Below, piece by piece: positions 52,019 through 60,111 of a stretch of 64,000 bases of DNA (position 1 is its first letter; each line of letters begins with the position of its first letter). The notes beneath the pieces were generated by a model. That model saw only the letters and a list, made by a program, of their open reading frames with translations, did no database searches and was not told the DNA's origin. Position numbers and translations under genes: made by a program. Source of the stretch: RYN-428 sp035551995 (GTDB lineage: Bacteria; Planctomycetota; Phycisphaerae; Tepidisphaerales; Tepidisphaeraceae); assembly GCA_035551995.1 (NCBI GenBank), contig DASZME010000071.1:1-64000 (forward strand), read 5' to 3'.

Positions 52019-52708
52019 TCAAGGTTTGTTTTGCCCAGGGAGAAATCGGCTCACCTTGGGCCACAAGTTTTTCATCTGCGGCAATAACTTTGCGCGGGGC
52101 GTCGGACCGATCGCCTCATCGCTGAAATAGCTGATCGCGCGCCCGGCAATACCCTGCACTTCCATCCAATTCCAGCCAGCGCCGATGCCGATGCCCACCA
52201 GCGGCACCGCCTTGGCGACGATCGCTTCGCGCGTGAGCCGTTTTCCCATATATGCGGTCGCGAGGCGCGTGAGGGTCCGGAGCAGATCTTCGGTAACGTA
52301 TTTGCGAATGGCGGCTTGCGAGAGTTTTTCGCCGGCGCGAATGCCGACCTGGCGAAGCACCTGGCTCGCCGCGGCGGGAAAAACGACCGCCATCACGTCT
52401 GCCCGCAGCGCGTGGGGGTCGTCCAGCGTTTGCGGGGAGAGCAGCGCCGCGATCACGCCGATCAACGTGCCTTCGATTTTGAGCACGGCGGCGATATCCG
52501 CCAACGCGGCCGGAATCATCGTGATCGGGCTGGAGGCGGCGCCCGTCGCCGCGCCGGCGGTGGCCGCTCTGACCTTGGCCGATCGGATGGCGCGGTGCGC
52601 CAATTCAAGCGGCGATAGCTCCGGGTGCTCCCGGCGCATCGCCTCGGCCGCCGCCCGGCAGTCGTCGGGATCGGGAATCAGACGGTCCAGGAGCAGATTC
52701 AAATTCAT
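52019..52708 (-). CDS. EcsC-family-like protein
   Basis: A 229-residue protein resembling the EcsC family: small-residue-rich amphipathic helices and the signature-like AVPLVGIGIGAGWNWMEVQG near the C-terminus. This matches the family pattern of a PxxGxxxGxxxN motif followed by a conserved aromatic and an RAI segment. The middle contains ATGAATGAASSPITMIPAAL and LADIAAVLKIEGTLIGVIAA, typical of the family's hydrophobic helices. The biochemical function of EcsC-like proteins is unknown; a link to membranes or protein secretion is suspected from the Bacillus namesake. The start codon overlaps the stop of the upstream propeller gene (ATGA), so the two are translated together. Confidence 0.65.
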   Translation of the reverse strand: MNLNLLLDRLIPDPDDCRAAAEAMRREHPELSPLELAHRAIRSAKVRAATAGAATGAASSPITMIPAALADIAAVLKIEGTLIGVIAALLSPQTLDDPHALRADVMAVVFPAAASQVLRQVGIRAGEKLSQAAIRKYVTEDLLRTLTRLATAYMGKRLTREAIVAKAVPLVGIGIGAGWNWMEVQGIAGRAISYFSDEAIGPTPRAKLLPQMKNLWPKVSRFLPGQNKP

Positions 52709-54243
52709 TTTGTCGCTTCCGGCGCCTTCAATTGTACATGCACGCTCAGCAATTCATTGACGCGATAGACCTGCGTGTCAAGCGAGTTGGAGCCGTCAAA
52801 AACGATCGCCGCGCCATGGATCACGCCGCTGTAACCGGGCGTATGGGCGCCATCCAAAATGATATGCAGGTCGCCGCCGGTTTGCGCTCCGTAGGCGATA
52901 TGGCCGCCGTCGGGGCTGAAGGTCAGTTTTCCGACGGCCTCGCGCGGTTCGCTTTCGACGCCGTCGATGATCGTAAATTGCTCCTTGCCGCGACGCCCGG
53001 CATACGCGACCCGCTTGCCGTTTGAACTAAACGTCGGCGCCTGCAAAATCTCATCAAAGGCCGCGCTTTCCTTGCCATCGACGCTGACGACCAGATGCCG
53101 ATCGTGAATAACCACCAGCGCCAGGCGGGCGCCGTCGGGGCTGAAGATCGGCGGAGATAAAATCCTGTCGAAAGTTCCCGCGGGCTTTCCATCCACGATG
53201 ACCGTCGAGGTCTTGATCGGCTTTGAATCCCGTATCGTCGTTTCGTGCGTGAGATACGCCAGGTGTTTTGAATCGCCGCTGAACACCGGGGGCGTCTCGA
53301 CGGAATCAAACCCGGCGTCTTCCTTGCCGTCCACCACGACGATCATCTTCCCCCCTCGCTCGGCCACATATGCCAATCGTTTTCCATCCGGGCTGAACGC
53401 GAGCGAGGCGGTGACGATCCGATCGAATTCTTTTCCCTCGACGGCGTTATCGACGACAAAATAATTCGCCCCGCGCGCCACGCCCGCCGCGAGGCGTGTA
53501 CCGTCGGAGTTGAACGTGAGCGTCCCCGCGATGATGGCGTCGAATGATCTTGGCTGTCCGGTCGAAGTGACGATCGCCCACTTTTCCCCCGACCGGGCGG
53601 CATACGCGCTCTGCTTAGCGTCCGGCGAAAAAATCACCCGGTTATCGACGATCGCATCGACGGCGGGGGATTCGACGCCATCGATGACCGCAAAGAATTG
53701 TGAGCCGGTGCGCGCCACGTAGGCGACGTGTTTTCCGTCAGCGCTGAACTCGGGATTGACGACGTCGTCATATGATTTACCCGCCTTTCCATCGACCAGC
53801 AGCGTCCGCTTTCCCGCGGCATCGGCCGCGACCAGCCACCGGGCGCCGTCGGGACTAAAGGCCAGGCTTCCTTTGACATACGTGTTATAAGGTTCCCCCG
53901 CGGCGCCATCGACGACCACGACCCATTTCGTGCCTGCCTGCGCGATAAACGCCACGCGTTTGCTATCGGGGCTGAAGAGAATGCCCTTCTCGGCCACGCC
54001 GTCATAATCCGTCGCGTCGGGCTTTCCGTCGACGACAAGCTGAATTGCTTTCTTTCCGTGCGAGACGACGTAAGCCAACCGCTTGCCGTCGGGGCTTGGC
54101 GTAAGGCTCTTGATGCGCAGTTGATGGGTGGTGCCAAGCGCGGTTTCCTTGACCTCGACATCGGCCGCCGCCTGCGCGTAGGCGCTCGTCAAGAGAAGCA
54201 GAATAAAAGACGCAACAAAACGACGGATGCGGAAGCAGGTCAT
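52705..54243 (-). CDS. Exported PD40/WD40-like beta-propeller protein
   Basis: A 512-residue secreted protein built of repeated blades. The ATG at 54243 (MTCFRIRRFVASFILLLLTS) has GGAGA close upstream and gives a Sec signal ending near AQA; the frame is open 65 codons further without support. About ten blades carry the pattern FSPDGKRLAYVAxRGxK, V(I)VDGKEDxxFD, for example LTPSPDGKRLAYVVSHGKKA, FSPDSKRVAFIAQAG and FSPDAKQSAYAARSGEKWAI. These are PD40/TolB-like propeller repeats, often used for protein-protein or ligand binding in the cell envelope. It is the first gene of a two-gene unit with the EcsC-like protein. Confidence 0.82.
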   Translation of the reverse strand: MTCFRIRRFVASFILLLLTSAYAQAAADVEVKETALGTTHQLRIKSLTPSPDGKRLAYVVSHGKKAIQLVVDGKPDATDYDGVAEKGILFSPDSKRVAFIAQAGTKWVVVVDGAAGEPYNTYVKGSLAFSPDGARWLVAADAAGKRTLLVDGKAGKSYDDVVNPEFSADGKHVAYVARTGSQFFAVIDGVESPAVDAIVDNRVIFSPDAKQSAYAARSGEKWAIVTSTGQPRSFDAIIAGTLTFNSDGTRLAAGVARGANYFVVDNAVEGKEFDRIVTASLAFSPDGKRLAYVAERGGKMIVVVDGKEDAGFDSVETPPVFSGDSKHLAYLTHETTIRDSKPIKTSTVIVDGKPAGTFDRILSPPIFSPDGARLALVVIHDRHLVVSVDGKESAAFDEILQAPTFSSNGKRVAYAGRRGKEQFTIIDGVESEPREAVGKLTFSPDGGHIAYGAQTGGDLHIILDGAHTPGYSGVIHGAAIVFDGSNSLDTQVYRVNELLSVHVQLKAPEATK

Positions 54244-54331
54244 ATTTCTCCGATGGTAGACGTGAATAGATAGCGCCGCCGCCCGGTTGTGTTTAGCCTC
54301 CGGCGGTTTCTGGAGTATGATCAACTCGAAA

Positions 54332-55969
54332 ATGAGCGACGCCCAGAGGCAACATGTGCGATCCCGGCGAGCCCCGGCGCTTGGCCATCGCGCAAGCGCA
54401 GGCTTCGCGTGGTTTCTCACGCAGTCGGCGATACTCAAAGGGGTGGGCTTTTGCGGCCAGCTGGTTCTGGCGTGGCTGCTGAAGAAAGAGGACTTCGGCG
54501 TCTACGCATTGGCGCTGCTTGTCGCGACCTCCGTGGGCCTTGTGCATCAAAGTGGCTTGTCCGGCGTCCTTGTTTCTCGCGGTGATCGATTGAGCCGATG
54601 GATTTCACCGGCGTTCTGGCTTTCGCTCCTCACGGGGGCGCTGGCGTCGGCGGCAATGCTTGCCGTCGCGCCGGTCGCGGCGATCCTGTTTCATAACCAA
54701 AAACTCACCGGCCTGATCTGCGTCTTCGCGCTGACGCCTTTATTCAATGCCGTTTCGCTCATTCCTCAGGCCGTTTTGCAGGTCTCGATGCGCTTTCGGG
54801 CTATTTCCATCTTGGGCCTATTAAACGGCATCGGATCGACGTCGCTCACCGTTTTGCTGGCCGCCCTTGACTTTCATGCCTATAGCTTCGTCATACCGGC
54901 GGTCGTCTTTGGCGCCGTGAACGCCGGGGCGTCGTGGTGGCTTGTACGTCCCCGCATCGAACCGAAATTACAATTCCGTCGATGGCGGCTCCTGTTGGTC
55001 GATGCGGGGTACGTCCAGGGCGTGGCGGTGATGTTCCTGATTCTGGGACAGGCGGACTATTTCACGCTCGGCTGTCTAAAGCCCGCGGCCATCGTGGGCG
55101 TCTATTTCTTTGCCTTTACGCTTTCAATGCAGCCTGTCACATTTCTGGCCGGGAGCCTGGGAAGCATTCTGCTCCCGGTGCTTAGCCGGCTGCGAAGCGA
55201 ATCCATGCGACAAACGCAAGCGTTCATTCGCGCGGCCAGGCAACTCGCTCTTGTCGGGGCGCCGCTTTGCCTGGCTCAAGCCATCCTCGCTCGCCCTCTC
55301 CTTAGCCTCGTCTTTCGTCACTCCTGGGATGATGCCATCCCAGTGTTTCAGGTGTTAAGCATCGGCGCGGCATTCGTATTCGTCGGAGGACCGGCCAGCG
55401 CGCTTCTCCAAGCGCGTGGGCGCTTCGGGACCTATTTCATTTTCGCGGCCGTTTGCGCCCTCTTCTTTTTGTTCGCCGTCCAGGTCGGCGCGAGGCTTGG
55501 CGGCGCGGTCAGCACGGCGGTGGCGGTAACGATCTTTTACCTCGTGTTCGGCCCGTTGGGCGTCTATGTCGCCATTGCGCCCGGGGGCGGAAGAGCCAGG
55601 GACGTTCTCGGAATTTATCTGGCGCCGGTCGTCGCGGGATTCATTGCTTGCGGCGCTCCGTTTTTTTTGGTCGATCACCTTTTGCCGATCGCAAGTAAGA
55701 GCGGTTGGCCGCTTTTGATCGCAACGCCATTGCTCGGCGTTCCAATCTATGTCGCGATTGTGCGCGTGTGGCGCCCATCCGATTGGGAGGAATTGATCGT
55801 TCGGCTGAAAGAACTTTTCGCGCGCCTGGCTAATGCGGGAAAAGCAACGGAGAACGTCGCGGTTGGCGAAAAATTTTTGCAATCGGATCAAACCGCGGCG
55901 ATAATTCCGGCGCCGATCGCCGGGATTGTTCCGATGAGTTCCGGCGGTCCGCCTGCGATGACTCTTTAG
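54332..55969 (+). CDS. Oligosaccharide/O-unit flippase (Wzx-like, MATE/MOP superfamily)
   Basis: An integral membrane protein (545 residues) with about twelve hydrophobic helices, of the polysaccharide-exporter part of the MOP superfamily. It should move lipid-linked oligosaccharides across the inner membrane. Typical segments are LVLAWLLKKEDFGVYALALL near the start, GLVHQSGLSGVLVSR, ALTPLFNAVSLIPQAVLQVS and the later YFTLGCLKPAAIVGVYFFAF. The C-terminal ~50 residues are hydrophilic. The start is uncertain: ATG at 54332 is preceded by TATGAT at 54316-54321, while an ATG at 54317 would overlap that hexamer. It heads a cluster of sugar-transfer genes. Confidence 0.85.
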   Translation: MSDAQRQHVRSRRAPALGHRASAGFAWFLTQSAILKGVGFCGQLVLAWLLKKEDFGVYALALLVATSVGLVHQSGLSGVLVSRGDRLSRWISPAFWLSLLTGALASAAMLAVAPVAAILFHNQKLTGLICVFALTPLFNAVSLIPQAVLQVSMRFRAISILGLLNGIGSTSLTVLLAALDFHAYSFVIPAVVFGAVNAGASWWLVRPRIEPKLQFRRWRLLLVDAGYVQGVAVMFLILGQADYFTLGCLKPAAIVGVYFFAFTLSMQPVTFLAGSLGSILLPVLSRLRSESMRQTQAFIRAARQLALVGAPLCLAQAILARPLLSLVFRHSWDDAIPVFQVLSIGAAFVFVGGPASALLQARGRFGTYFIFAAVCALFFLFAVQVGARLGGAVSTAVAVTIFYLVFGPLGVYVAIAPGGGRARDVLGIYLAPVVAGFIACGAPFFLVDHLLPIASKSGWPLLIATPLLGVPIYVAIVRVWRPSDWEELIVRLKELFARLANAGKATENVAVGEKFLQSDQTAAIIPAPIAGIVPMSSGGPPAMTL

Positions 55970-56007
55970 CGATCGACGGCCGCGCCGCCGCGACCCTGAG
56001 CATTGAA

Positions 56008-56697
56008 ATGAATCATCCTTCCGCGGCTGAATCGGACGACGTTTACAAATACAATGATGACGTGCGAACTGATATTCTCGCGATGATTCCCGCGCAAGGA
56101 GCGATCATCGGCTCGGTCGGCTGCGGCGCCGGAGCCACGGAGGGGGAGTTGGTCAAGTCAGGGAGAGTCGTCCACGGCGTGGATATTTCAGAGCACGCGA
56201 TTCGAATCGCGGCGACGCGCCTCACGTCGGCGCGCGTCGTGAAGAACGACGACTTGCGTCCATTTGAACCGAACTCGCTGGATGGATTGATCCTGGCCGA
56301 CGTCATCGAGCATATGCCGGCGGCGTGGATCGCGTTGGCTCGTTTTGCCGAAGCTGTTCGGCCGGGAGGCTGGGTGGTGATCAGTGTGCCAAACATGCGT
56401 TACGTCGAGCCAATGGTTCGATTTCTCGTTCAGGGCGACTGGCCTGAAGACCGAATCGGAATTTTCGACTCGACGCATCTGCAGGTCATGTCGCGGAGGC
56501 GGTTGCAGCGTTGGTGCGAGCAAGCCGGTTTGCACGTCGAGCGCTGGTTTACCCGTTACGATCCCCGTGGACCCCGTCGCCGTTTTTTCTTTCGCGCGCT
56601 CGATGTGTTGACGCTCGGATTATTTCATACATGGTTCGTGTTTCAGGTTCAGTGTCTATGTTACAAACCCGCTCGTTCGACGGAGCTCGATAAGTGA
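56008..56697 (+). CDS. Class I SAM-dependent methyltransferase
   Basis: A 229-residue methyltransferase with a Rossmann-like fold. Motif I is IIGSVGCGAGATEGELVKSG, motif II VHGVDISEHAIRIA, and the post-motif region LDGLILADVIEHMPAAW with PGGWVVISVPNMRY is typical of the Methyltransf_11/UbiE-like group. The C-terminal third has basic and aromatic residues that may bind the acceptor or the membrane. It begins 38 bp after the flippase and its stop overlaps the start of the next glycosyltransferase (GTGA), so it is part of the polysaccharide operon. It probably methylates a sugar residue or a lipid carrier; the acceptor is unknown. Confidence 0.82.
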   Translation: MNHPSAAESDDVYKYNDDVRTDILAMIPAQGAIIGSVGCGAGATEGELVKSGRVVHGVDISEHAIRIAATRLTSARVVKNDDLRPFEPNSLDGLILADVIEHMPAAWIALARFAEAVRPGGWVVISVPNMRYVEPMVRFLVQGDWPEDRIGIFDSTHLQVMSRRRLQRWCEQAGLHVERWFTRYDPRGPRRRFFFRALDVLTLGLFHTWFVFQVQCLCYKPARSTELDK

Positions 56698-57686
56698 TCG
56701 CTCCCCTCGTTTCGGTCATCATCCCGACTTTCAATCAACCCGCTCTACTGTTAGAGACGTTGAACAGTGTTCTGGCGCAAACATTCACCGATTTCGAGGT
56801 GCTGATCGTCAACGATGGCGCCACCGACGACACGCTGGACCGACTCCGGCCCGTTTGCCAGGAGCAGGGAGGGAGGATCCGCGTTATTTCGCAATCGAAC
56901 AACGGCATCGGCGTCGCCCGCAACCGCGGCATCGACGCCGCGCGCGGGAAATACGTCGCCCTGCTGGATCACGATGATCTGTGGCTGCCGCGGAAGCTGC
57001 AGGCGCAGGTTGAACTATTTGAACGGCATCCCGATCTTGTCGCGTCGAGCGTTCCATTCGCTTTCTCAAACACGCCGACAGTTCCGGCGTTTGACGCGAG
57101 CGCGCTTGGAGCAATCGACGGCGTTATCGAACGTCCTATGCGCGTGGCGGGCGAGGGACATAATTTCACGATGACGTCGACACTGATGTTTAATCGCGAA
57201 AAGGCCGCTGGCCTGCGGCATGGCGAGGTGCGCGGAGTCGCCGAAGACATACAATTTCAGATCGGCTTGTTGGCGCGCGGCGCGTTTGGAATCGCCTCCA
57301 GTGAAATTCTGGCGATCTATCGCATTCATGCGGGAAATTTCTCTCGCCATGCCGACTATTACGCCGGAGGCATCCGTCTTATCCGCCAGATGCACAGAAC
57401 AGGCGCTTTCCATGAAGTGGGCCCAGAAGATTTGCCTCACATGCTCCGCTGGATCGCCGGTCTGGGGCGAGCGGCGGCGGTGAAGGATCTGATCAGCGGA
57501 AATCGCTTGCGCGGAATGAAGACCTATTTTATGGAATTTCTTCATCAGGCGCGCGCACGCCGAGTTAAGTTTCTGCTGGCTTTCCCGTTCCTGGCGCTGT
57601 CCAGCCCGGCGTTAGTGAGGCGATTTTCGACGCGCGATCGCTTGGATTTTACCGCTCGTGAAATTCTTGTCTGTCCTTCAATATGA
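56694..57686 (+). CDS. GT2-family glycosyltransferase
   Basis: An inverting glycosyltransferase with a GT-A fold (330 residues). It starts at a GTG that overlaps the methyltransferase stop. The N-terminus is classic: VSVIIPTFNQPALLLETLNS, FEVLIVNDGATDDTLDRL, NNGIGVARNRGIDAARGKY and ALLDHDDLWLPRKL, the last carrying the DHDD version of the DxD metal motif. The rest is variable and likely binds the acceptor. The next gene begins within its stop codon (ATGA), so the three genes are translationally linked. It probably adds one sugar to a lipid-linked oligosaccharide. Confidence 0.88.
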   Translation: MIAPLVSVIIPTFNQPALLLETLNSVLAQTFTDFEVLIVNDGATDDTLDRLRPVCQEQGGRIRVISQSNNGIGVARNRGIDAARGKYVALLDHDDLWLPRKLQAQVELFERHPDLVASSVPFAFSNTPTVPAFDASALGAIDGVIERPMRVAGEGHNFTMTSTLMFNREKAAGLRHGEVRGVAEDIQFQIGLLARGAFGIASSEILAIYRIHAGNFSRHADYYAGGIRLIRQMHRTGAFHEVGPEDLPHMLRWIAGLGRAAAVKDLISGNRLRGMKTYFMEFLHQARARRVKFLLAFPFLALSSPALVRRFSTRDRLDFTAREILVCPSI

Positions 57687-58858
57687 TGCGCGAATCTCCT
57701 ACAACCCGCACGCTCGTCGCCAACGGCGATAGCGCCGACATCCGCACATGGAGCAACATTCCGTATTTCCTTTTCAACGCCGCGAAGCCGGCGGATTTCC
57801 TGAGCGACACCGTCGATACGAGCGATCCGTGGTTCCGATATCGATCCCTGCTTTACAGCCTGAAGTCGCCGTTGCGACTGGAACTTCCCGGCGGGTATCA
57901 ATTAAGTGCCGATTGGTCGCGGAGAATGTGGGAACGCATTCCCCAGTCCCTTCGCGGCGGGGAATTCATCAGCCACTTTCAGCTTTTCCCTCCGCTCCAT
58001 CTGGCCGAGCGCAGCGGCAGCCGGCATAGCTTCTATTGCGACGCGACCTTGACACAACTTTTTTCGGCAAAGTGGCCCCGAATGCCGCGGATGATCTGCG
58101 GCGCCCGAACGCTGGCCGACGCCATGGCGCGAGAGAGGGAGCTTTACCACTCCTCTCGCTTTTTTATCGGCATGGCTCGCGCGACCGTTCAATCGGCGAT
58201 CAACGATTATGGCGTCGATCCGCGAAAAGCCTACGTCGTGCGGGCGGGGGCGAATCTCGACGAATCGATCGTGCAATCCTTTCTCGCCCGTCGCGGCGCC
58301 TCCTGGCGCGAAACGGGGGAACCTTTCAGCAGAGAACGACCGGCACGTCTTGGCTTCATTGGCCGCGATTATGAGCGAAAAGGACTCCCACGATTGATCG
58401 AAGCCGCTCAAATTCTTCATTCTCGAGGAAGGCCGGTTCGCGTCACCATCATCGGCAATTGCCCTGAACAGTTTCGCGCCTATCCCAATGTCGAATGGCG
58501 CGGCTTTATCCAAAAGGCGACGCACATGAGGGAACTGATCGAGGCGATCGACACGTTCGCCATAGGCTGCCTGCCGAGCTACGCCGAGCCGCTGGGAATC
58601 AGCACTTTGGAAGCGATTCGGTTGGGCGTACCGGTCATGGGGACACATGTCGGCGGGATTCCGGATTGCGTGCCGGCGGACGCCGGTTTCATTTTGCCGG
58701 CGGACGTCAGCGGCGAGGGAATTGCCGACGCCATTGAAACAAACGTATTTGATGCCGGCCGATACGATGAGCTTCAGCGTGGGGCGGTCAGTCGAATGAA
58801 CGAAGTGACATGGGCGCGAACGGTCGAGCAATTGATTCGGATCTGGGAAACCGTTTGA
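57683..58858 (+). CDS. GT4-family glycosyltransferase
   Basis: A retaining GT-B glycosyltransferase (391 residues), the fourth gene of the + strand polysaccharide operon. The donor-binding half has LGFIGRDYERKGLPRLIEAA, VRVTIIGNCPEQF and FAIGCLPSYAEPLGISTLEAIRLGVPVMGTHV, where the EPLGISTLE stretch is the EX7E-type nucleotide-sugar motif. The N-terminal half shows little similarity to well-known families. Its ATG overlaps the stop of the GT2 gene. It converges with the next GT4 gene, which lies on the opposite strand 14 bp away. Confidence 0.85.
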   Translation: MMRESPTTRTLVANGDSADIRTWSNIPYFLFNAAKPADFLSDTVDTSDPWFRYRSLLYSLKSPLRLELPGGYQLSADWSRRMWERIPQSLRGGEFISHFQLFPPLHLAERSGSRHSFYCDATLTQLFSAKWPRMPRMICGARTLADAMARERELYHSSRFFIGMARATVQSAINDYGVDPRKAYVVRAGANLDESIVQSFLARRGASWRETGEPFSRERPARLGFIGRDYERKGLPRLIEAAQILHSRGRPVRVTIIGNCPEQFRAYPNVEWRGFIQKATHMRELIEAIDTFAIGCLPSYAEPLGISTLEAIRLGVPVMGTHVGGIPDCVPADAGFILPADVSGEGIADAIETNVFDAGRYDELQRGAVSRMNEVTWARTVEQLIRIWETV

Positions 58859-58872
58859 ATCTTTCAAATCTC

Positions 58873-60078
58873 TCAATGCGGTTGCGGCAAGACGCCCACG
58901 GCCGCCAGGGCCTTCCGCAATCCCGCCACCGGATCGGCTTTTCTGATCCAATCCGCCAGCGTCGGCGCCGCCATGGCTCGGAGGGCGGCCAGTTGAGATT
59001 CTTCGCTCGCGTCCAGAAGCCGGGATTCAAGGGCGGGTCGATCGCCGGGAGCAAACGTGTAGCCATTGACGCCGTCGCGCACCAGATCCACCGCGGCGCC
59101 GGCGATCGTCGTACTGACGATCGCCAGCCCGCCGGCCAGCGCCTCGTTGATCACCAGCGCCCACGGCTCACGGTCCGACGGCAAAACCAGAACATCGCAA
59201 CTGCGCTGAACGCCTCGAACGATGTCCTGATCCGGTACGTGGCCGGTCCAGATCACGCGCTGTCGCATGAGAGGCGGCGTTCGCGATTCGATCTCCGCGC
59301 GCATCGGGCCGTCGCCCAGCATGATGAGATCCCATGTGGGCCGGCGCTGGGCGATGGCGCAAAACGCTTCCACCAGCAACTCCGGCCGCTTTATCGGAAT
59401 CATCCTGCCGCAAAACAAAAATCGACGGCGATCTTGCGCAAGCCCAAATCGATCGCGCGCCCCGGCGATGATCCGCGGCGAAAGCGCGCGGATCGCCTGA
59501 TAGTCCGGTTCCAGCGGGAAAAAGAAAATGCGATCGGCGCCAACGCCGTACTTGCCAAAGTATTCCTTCCCGGCCGTCCCAAATGAGAAGGCGCCGGCGC
59601 CAAGGCCCAGCAGGCGCGGCACGATTAATTTTTTCAGCGTCGCCTTGAACGGATGGCCGCGAAGATTGGTGTTTTCGTCGGCGATGTTGCTGTCGCCCCA
59701 GATGAAAACCGGAATCCCGCGCCGTTTGCACCAGAGCAACAATCGCAGGCGCCCCGGATCGTTGTACCCGACCAGCACGACCGCACGCACGCCATGCGCG
59801 CCGATCCATTCGATCAACTTGCCGCCGACGGACCATTCTCGCCGCCAGTATTTCAATCGGCCCTGGTCCCAGCAGGAGACCTGGCCGAAAGAAATCATTC
59901 CGATTTCATCGGCGTCCCGCTGGGAAATGGACAGCCAGCGTTCATCTTCGATATGCGTGCGAAGCGTGCTGACTTGCAATTCCTTCATCTCGCGCACGAC
60001 GCGCCGATGAACATGCACGCGGTAGGGCGGCATCGAATTGCTGATCATCGCGATGGGGATTTTTTCGGCGTCGGCCAT
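58873..60078 (-). CDS. GT4-family glycosyltransferase
   Basis: A GT-B glycosyltransferase (401 residues). The ATG at 60078 (MADAEKIPIAMISNSMPPYR) is chosen; the frame is open to a TTG three codons upstream. The acceptor half begins AMISNSMPPYRVHVHRRVVR. The donor half has RRRFLFCGRMIPIKRPELLV, WDLIMLGDGPMRAEIE and VLPSDREPWALVINEALAGGLAIVST with the EX7E-type motif. The gene is transcribed against the preceding glycosyltransferases and is divergent from asnB with only ~33 bp between starts. It still belongs to the same polysaccharide cluster by position. Confidence 0.85.
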   Translation of the reverse strand: MADAEKIPIAMISNSMPPYRVHVHRRVVREMKELQVSTLRTHIEDERWLSISQRDADEIGMISFGQVSCWDQGRLKYWRREWSVGGKLIEWIGAHGVRAVVLVGYNDPGRLRLLLWCKRRGIPVFIWGDSNIADENTNLRGHPFKATLKKLIVPRLLGLGAGAFSFGTAGKEYFGKYGVGADRIFFFPLEPDYQAIRALSPRIIAGARDRFGLAQDRRRFLFCGRMIPIKRPELLVEAFCAIAQRRPTWDLIMLGDGPMRAEIESRTPPLMRQRVIWTGHVPDQDIVRGVQRSCDVLVLPSDREPWALVINEALAGGLAIVSTTIAGAAVDLVRDGVNGYTFAPGDRPALESRLLDASEESQLAALRAMAAPTLADWIRKADPVAGLRKALAAVGVLPQPH

Positions 60079-60111
60079 GGATTTCAATCGGGCAAAGGCA
60101 ATTATAGAGTC

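Noticed and set aside
51900..52130. A 76-codon plus-strand frame whose ATG overlaps the stop of the small hypothetical gene.
   Set aside because: Most of it lies antisense to the 3' end of the EcsC-like gene, and the translation has no domain or codon pattern that supports it.
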